From CAG-488 sp051881315 (lineage in GTDB: Bacteria > Bacillota > Clostridia > Oscillospirales > Acutalibacteraceae): DNA of 7,028 bases. Below, one piece after another: positions 4,924 to 7,028 of the stretch; position 1 is the stretch's first letter, and every line of letters starts with the position of its first letter. Position numbers and translations under genes: made by a program. The notes below the pieces were generated by a model, which was not told the origin of the DNA, searched no databases, and saw nothing but the letters and a program-made list of their open reading frames with translations. The stretch covers positions 1 to 7,028 of the forward strand of contig JBJEPQ010000047.1 in NCBI GenBank assembly GCA_051881315.1, given 5' to 3'.

Positions 4924-7028
4924 TACTCATTGTCCTCCTTCTTCTTTTTTCTGTACGCAACAATGGCTGTGCCTACAATACCGAGGGCAGAAAGTCCCGC
5001 AAGTGCAGTCCACAAGCCGACATTGCTGTTATCTCCGGTCTTTGGTGTATCTCTCAGCTCATTGTGCATTTCCACAACGGTAGTAGAGCCAACCTTGACG
5101 GTTGCAATCTTATCCGCAGGAAGCACATAGGAAGCAGAAACACTATCCTGAACCTCGGAAATGGTGTAATCTCCGATACGAAGTCCCTCGATAATGATTT
5201 CGCCGTTCTTATCGGTCGTGAAGCTGCGGTCATAACCGTTTACTCCCGTAACTCGGAAAGTGAAGCCTTCAACCTTTCCGTCAGAGGAAGTCTTAACGAT
5301 TTTCAGGTTTCCTTTCATTGCCGTGTTAATAAAGCCGACGCCGGCTTTGTTTTCTACCTCGTAGGTGGTTTCATCCTTTTCAATGAAAACAGAGTACACA
5401 CCCTTATCAAGCTCAAAGCCTTCCGGTGCTTTGGTTTCTCTTACAAGGTATTTTCCGTAAAGAAGCTCCTTCATCTCGTAAATACCGGTAGAGGTTTCGG
5501 TAAGCGTACCGATAAGCTCGTCGCCGTCGTCCAGTTTACCGTCGCCGTTTACATCTTTGTAAACCTCAAAGGTCGCACCCGTCAGCTTGTTGTCCGGGTA
5601 ATCTTCATCGACCTTAGTCAACTTGATATTGCCGTGAACATACTCATTGACGATTTCAACCTCAATGACCTGACCGACTTCGGAGATTTTAACTTCATAA
5701 GAAGTTTCATCAAGCACAAAGCCCTCCGGCTGCTCGATTTCTCTTACAAGCCAGTTGCCATACGGTACTTTCTCAAAAGAAAAGCTACCGTCTTTTTCAG
5801 AGGTAGCAGTCATCAAAGCATTTTCTTTTGTAAATTCGGTTTCATCAGCCTTAAACAGTCCGATAACTGCACCGCCGAGTTCTTCGCCGTTCTCGGTAAT
5901 CTTCTTACCGGATACAGAACCGTAAATGAGCTTGTTTTCAATCGGCTTGCCGTCATTGACTGCAATCTCAACATTTTCGGTATCCTGTCCCGCATAGCTG
6001 AAAGTAAACGGATACTTGCTGTCGGAAAGGATATAATGCTCGTCGGTGGCAAGCTCCTTTACATAGTAGCTTCCGAAAGGAAGGTCGGTTTTGATAACAG
6101 CCTTGCCGTTCTCGGAAAGAGAGATAATCTCAATCAGACCGTCTGCCGGGATAGAAGTACCGCTTGCTGAAACAAGTTCCTCGGCAGCGAAAAGTCCGAA
6201 GCTGATATTCTTCACTTCATCGCCGTTGCCGATATTGAAGATGTCGTTCTTTTCGATAGCCTTTTCAAGACTTACCGTAACCTTTTGTCTCTCGTTTACG
6301 AAGCTGGTTGCGGTTTCCGTTACGGCAACTTCCTGACCTGCGTAGGAAAGCTCGACCTCGTGTGCTTCCTTGTTGATTACCATACCCTCCGGTGCGGTGA
6401 TTTCAACTACCGTATATCTGCCGAGGTAAAGTTCCTTACTCTTGGCAAGTCCGTTTTCATCTGTGGTAACAGTATCTACGACCTCGCCCTTTGCATAACG
6501 GAGTGTTCCGTCGGGAGTGATAATATCTTCTGCTGCGGTAATCTCATAAACCGCACCTGCAAGACCTTTCACTTCATAGACAGGCTGATAAATCACATCG
6601 GCGTTTTCCTCTCCGGAGATATTTACCCCTGAGAATACCTCGCCGGTCTTTTCAATGCTGACAGTACCTTTCTGTGCCATATTAGGCTTATCGACCTTAA
6701 TCACGGTAATACCACCCTCATCGGAAGAATGTTCCTCTGCCACATCAAAGTACACCGGTGTGCTGTCAAGCACATACCCGTAAGGAGCCTGAACCTCCAC
6801 AAGAGAATATCCCTTGCCGTATTCCAGTTTCTCCGGTGTAACAAGCTGTCCGTTTGCGTCGGTGTAGAAAGTATCAATCGTTGTCGGAGTAGGATAAGTG
6901 AAGGTCATTGTTACCTGATTGCCGTTAGGGTCAAAGATTTTGAAGCCTGCACCGGCATACGGAATGTTTTTACCGCTTTCTGCGTCCACCTTGACAACCT
7001 TGATATAGCTTTCAAAGTTTGCGTTGTT
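4923..7028 (-). CDS. SpaA/Cna-B-domain surface adhesin with sortase sorting signal, N-terminus off right edge
   Basis: The frame is open from the right edge to the TAA at 4925-4923: 701 residues, lacking the signal peptide and N-terminal region. It consists of six consecutive SpaA/Cna-B-like beta domains. Each has the near-N-terminal Lys (K13, K127, K256, K376, K472, K579 of the visible part) and the mid-domain Glu in a VxE-type strand (E78, E209, E325, E430, E531, E625; for example VVEITAPEG). Most end in an Asn-containing strand (FVNE, IVNE, FINT, MHNE). In this fold such residues form self-generated isopeptide bonds that make rigid stalks. The end carries TPKTG (661-665), a membrane span (about 670-692) and an RKKKK tail, so the protein should be anchored to peptidoglycan by a sortase after secretion. 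The likely role is adhesion or cell-cell contact, possibly aiding conjugation. Ligand and sortase are not in the window. Confidence 0.93.
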   Translation of the reverse strand, partial: NNANFESYIKVVKVDAESGKNIPYAGAGFKIFDPNGNQVTMTFTYPTPTTIDTFYTDANGQLVTPEKLEYGKGYSLVEVQAPYGYVLDSTPVYFDVAEEHSSDEGGITVIKVDKPNMAQKGTVSIEKTGEVFSGVNISGEENADVIYQPVYEVKGLAGAVYEITAAEDIITPDGTLRYAKGEVVDTVTTDENGLAKSKELYLGRYTVVEITAPEGMVINKEAHEVELSYAGQEVAVTETATSFVNERQKVTVSLEKAIEKNDIFNIGNGDEVKNISFGLFAAEELVSASGTSIPADGLIEIISLSENGKAVIKTDLPFGSYYVKELATDEHYILSDSKYPFTFSYAGQDTENVEIAVNDGKPIENKLIYGSVSGKKITENGEELGGAVIGLFKADETEFTKENALMTATSEKDGSFSFEKVPYGNWLVREIEQPEGFVLDETSYEVKISEVGQVIEVEIVNEYVHGNIKLTKVDEDYPDNKLTGATFEVYKDVNGDGKLDDGDELIGTLTETSTGIYEMKELLYGKYLVRETKAPEGFELDKGVYSVFIEKDETTYEVENKAGVGFINTAMKGNLKIVKTSSDGKVEGFTFRVTGVNGYDRSFTTDKNGEIIIEGLRIGDYTISEVQDSVSASYVLPADKIATVKVGSTTVVEMHNELRDTPKTGDNSNVGLWTALAGLSALGIVGTAIVAYRKKKKEDNE
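4934..4940 (-). promoter_or_regulatory. Ribosome binding site for the membrane microprotein
   Basis: AAGGAGG on the minus strand, encoded within the Lys/Glu tail codons of the adhesin, lies 10 bases before the ATG at 4923. It supports translation of the 29-residue ORF and coupling to the adhesin. Confidence 0.6.
4938..5048 (-). other. Cell-wall sorting signal (TPKTG, membrane span, basic tail)
   Basis: The C-terminal tripartite signal reads DTPKTGDNSN, then a hydrophobic span VGLWTALAGLSALGIVGTAI, then a short VAY and the charged tail RKKKKEDNE. The usual Leu of LPXTG is replaced by Thr. DTPKTGD-type signals are, by recall, frequent in gut Clostridia surface proteins. Sortase cleavage would be expected between Thr and Gly. 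Confidence 0.88.
5055..7007 (-). repeat. Six tandem SpaA/Cna-B-like domain units
   Basis: Divergent protein-level repeats in the adhesin. Approximate visible-residue ranges are 8-97, 122-246, 250-369, 370-463, 466-568 and 573-658. Recurrent landmarks are a VxxxK strand near the start, a YG(K/N/S)YxVxE strand in the middle, then xAPEGxxxD (best kept in units 2, 4 and 5), and a final strand with Asn. The DNA copies are not near-identical, so this is an old tandem domain array rather than a recent duplication. Confidence 0.85.
5520..5555 (-). other. EF-hand/dockerin-like calcium loop within the fifth adhesin domain
   Basis: Visible residues 492-503 read DVNGDGKLDDGD. Asp, Asn and Asp fall at loop positions 1, 3 and 5, Gly at 6, a hydrophobic residue at 8 and an acidic residue at 12, as in the 12-residue calcium loop. 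It is inserted between the TFEVYK strand and the LIGTLTE strand of the domain. SdrD-type B domains have a comparable loop that binds calcium; binding here is inferred. Confidence 0.55.

Noticed and set aside
5064..6170. 368-codon plus-strand open frame antisense to the adhesin
   Set aside because: It lies wholly within the strongly supported adhesin gene, its product has no recognisable domain or motif, and long antisense frames are expected opposite a codon-biased gene.
1..7028. CRISPR arrays, tRNA or rRNA genes, insertion-sequence transposases, attachment sites
   Set aside because: I saw no regularly spaced repeats, RNA gene signatures, transposase motifs or terminal repeats on either strand.

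Overview
The window looks like the interior of an integrative conjugative element (or related mobile island) from a gut-type Clostridia member (Lachnospiraceae/Ruminococcaceae-like Firmicutes). The evidence is strong AGGAGG-type ribosome binding sites, moderate GC, tightly packed genes all on the minus strand, a Gram-positive sortase-anchored surface protein, a TnpV-family protein, and a very large polyvalent element protein of the kind carried by such elements. A run of 100 N at 3060-3159 shows that this is a scaffolded draft or metagenome assembly. No phylogenetic marker is present, so the host assignment is inference.

Everything is transcribed right to left. The rightmost gene (7028-4923, N-terminus off the window) encodes a surface adhesin with six tandem SpaA/Cna-B-like domains and a TPKTG sorting signal. 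Its TAA overlaps the ATG of a 29-residue single-span membrane microprotein (4923-4834). A short intergenic stretch follows. It holds a minus-strand hairpin (4822-4797) that in RNA is an 11-bp stem closed by a GAAA tetraloop, just before the next ribosome binding site.

Four small conserved-looking but uncharacterised genes then follow in near-overlap (4774-4481, 4471-3878, 3864-3631 and 3653 into the gap). A fifth emerges from the gap (3059-2566). Stop codons repeatedly sit next to or inside the next gene's Shine-Dalgarno sequence, which suggests a translationally coupled operon.

From 2550 to the left edge one reading frame stays open for 850 codons. It is the N-terminal part of a giant element protein with an ArdC-like N-terminal region followed by polyvalent modules. 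Any helicase or methyltransferase part would lie beyond the window.

The most striking feature is inside that giant gene. A complete 117-residue TnpV-family gene (1724-1371), with its own AGGAG and ATG, is read in the +1 frame on the same strand. In the host frame the same 354 bases encode a low-complexity Glu/Gly/Ser/Asp/Arg-rich linker. This is a full same-strand gene-within-gene overlap, and both frames look like real protein.

Taken together, the adhesin and its microprotein are probably the cell-surface cargo or attachment module of the element. The left part belongs to its DNA-processing or maintenance module. The small genes between them have no function I can assign.
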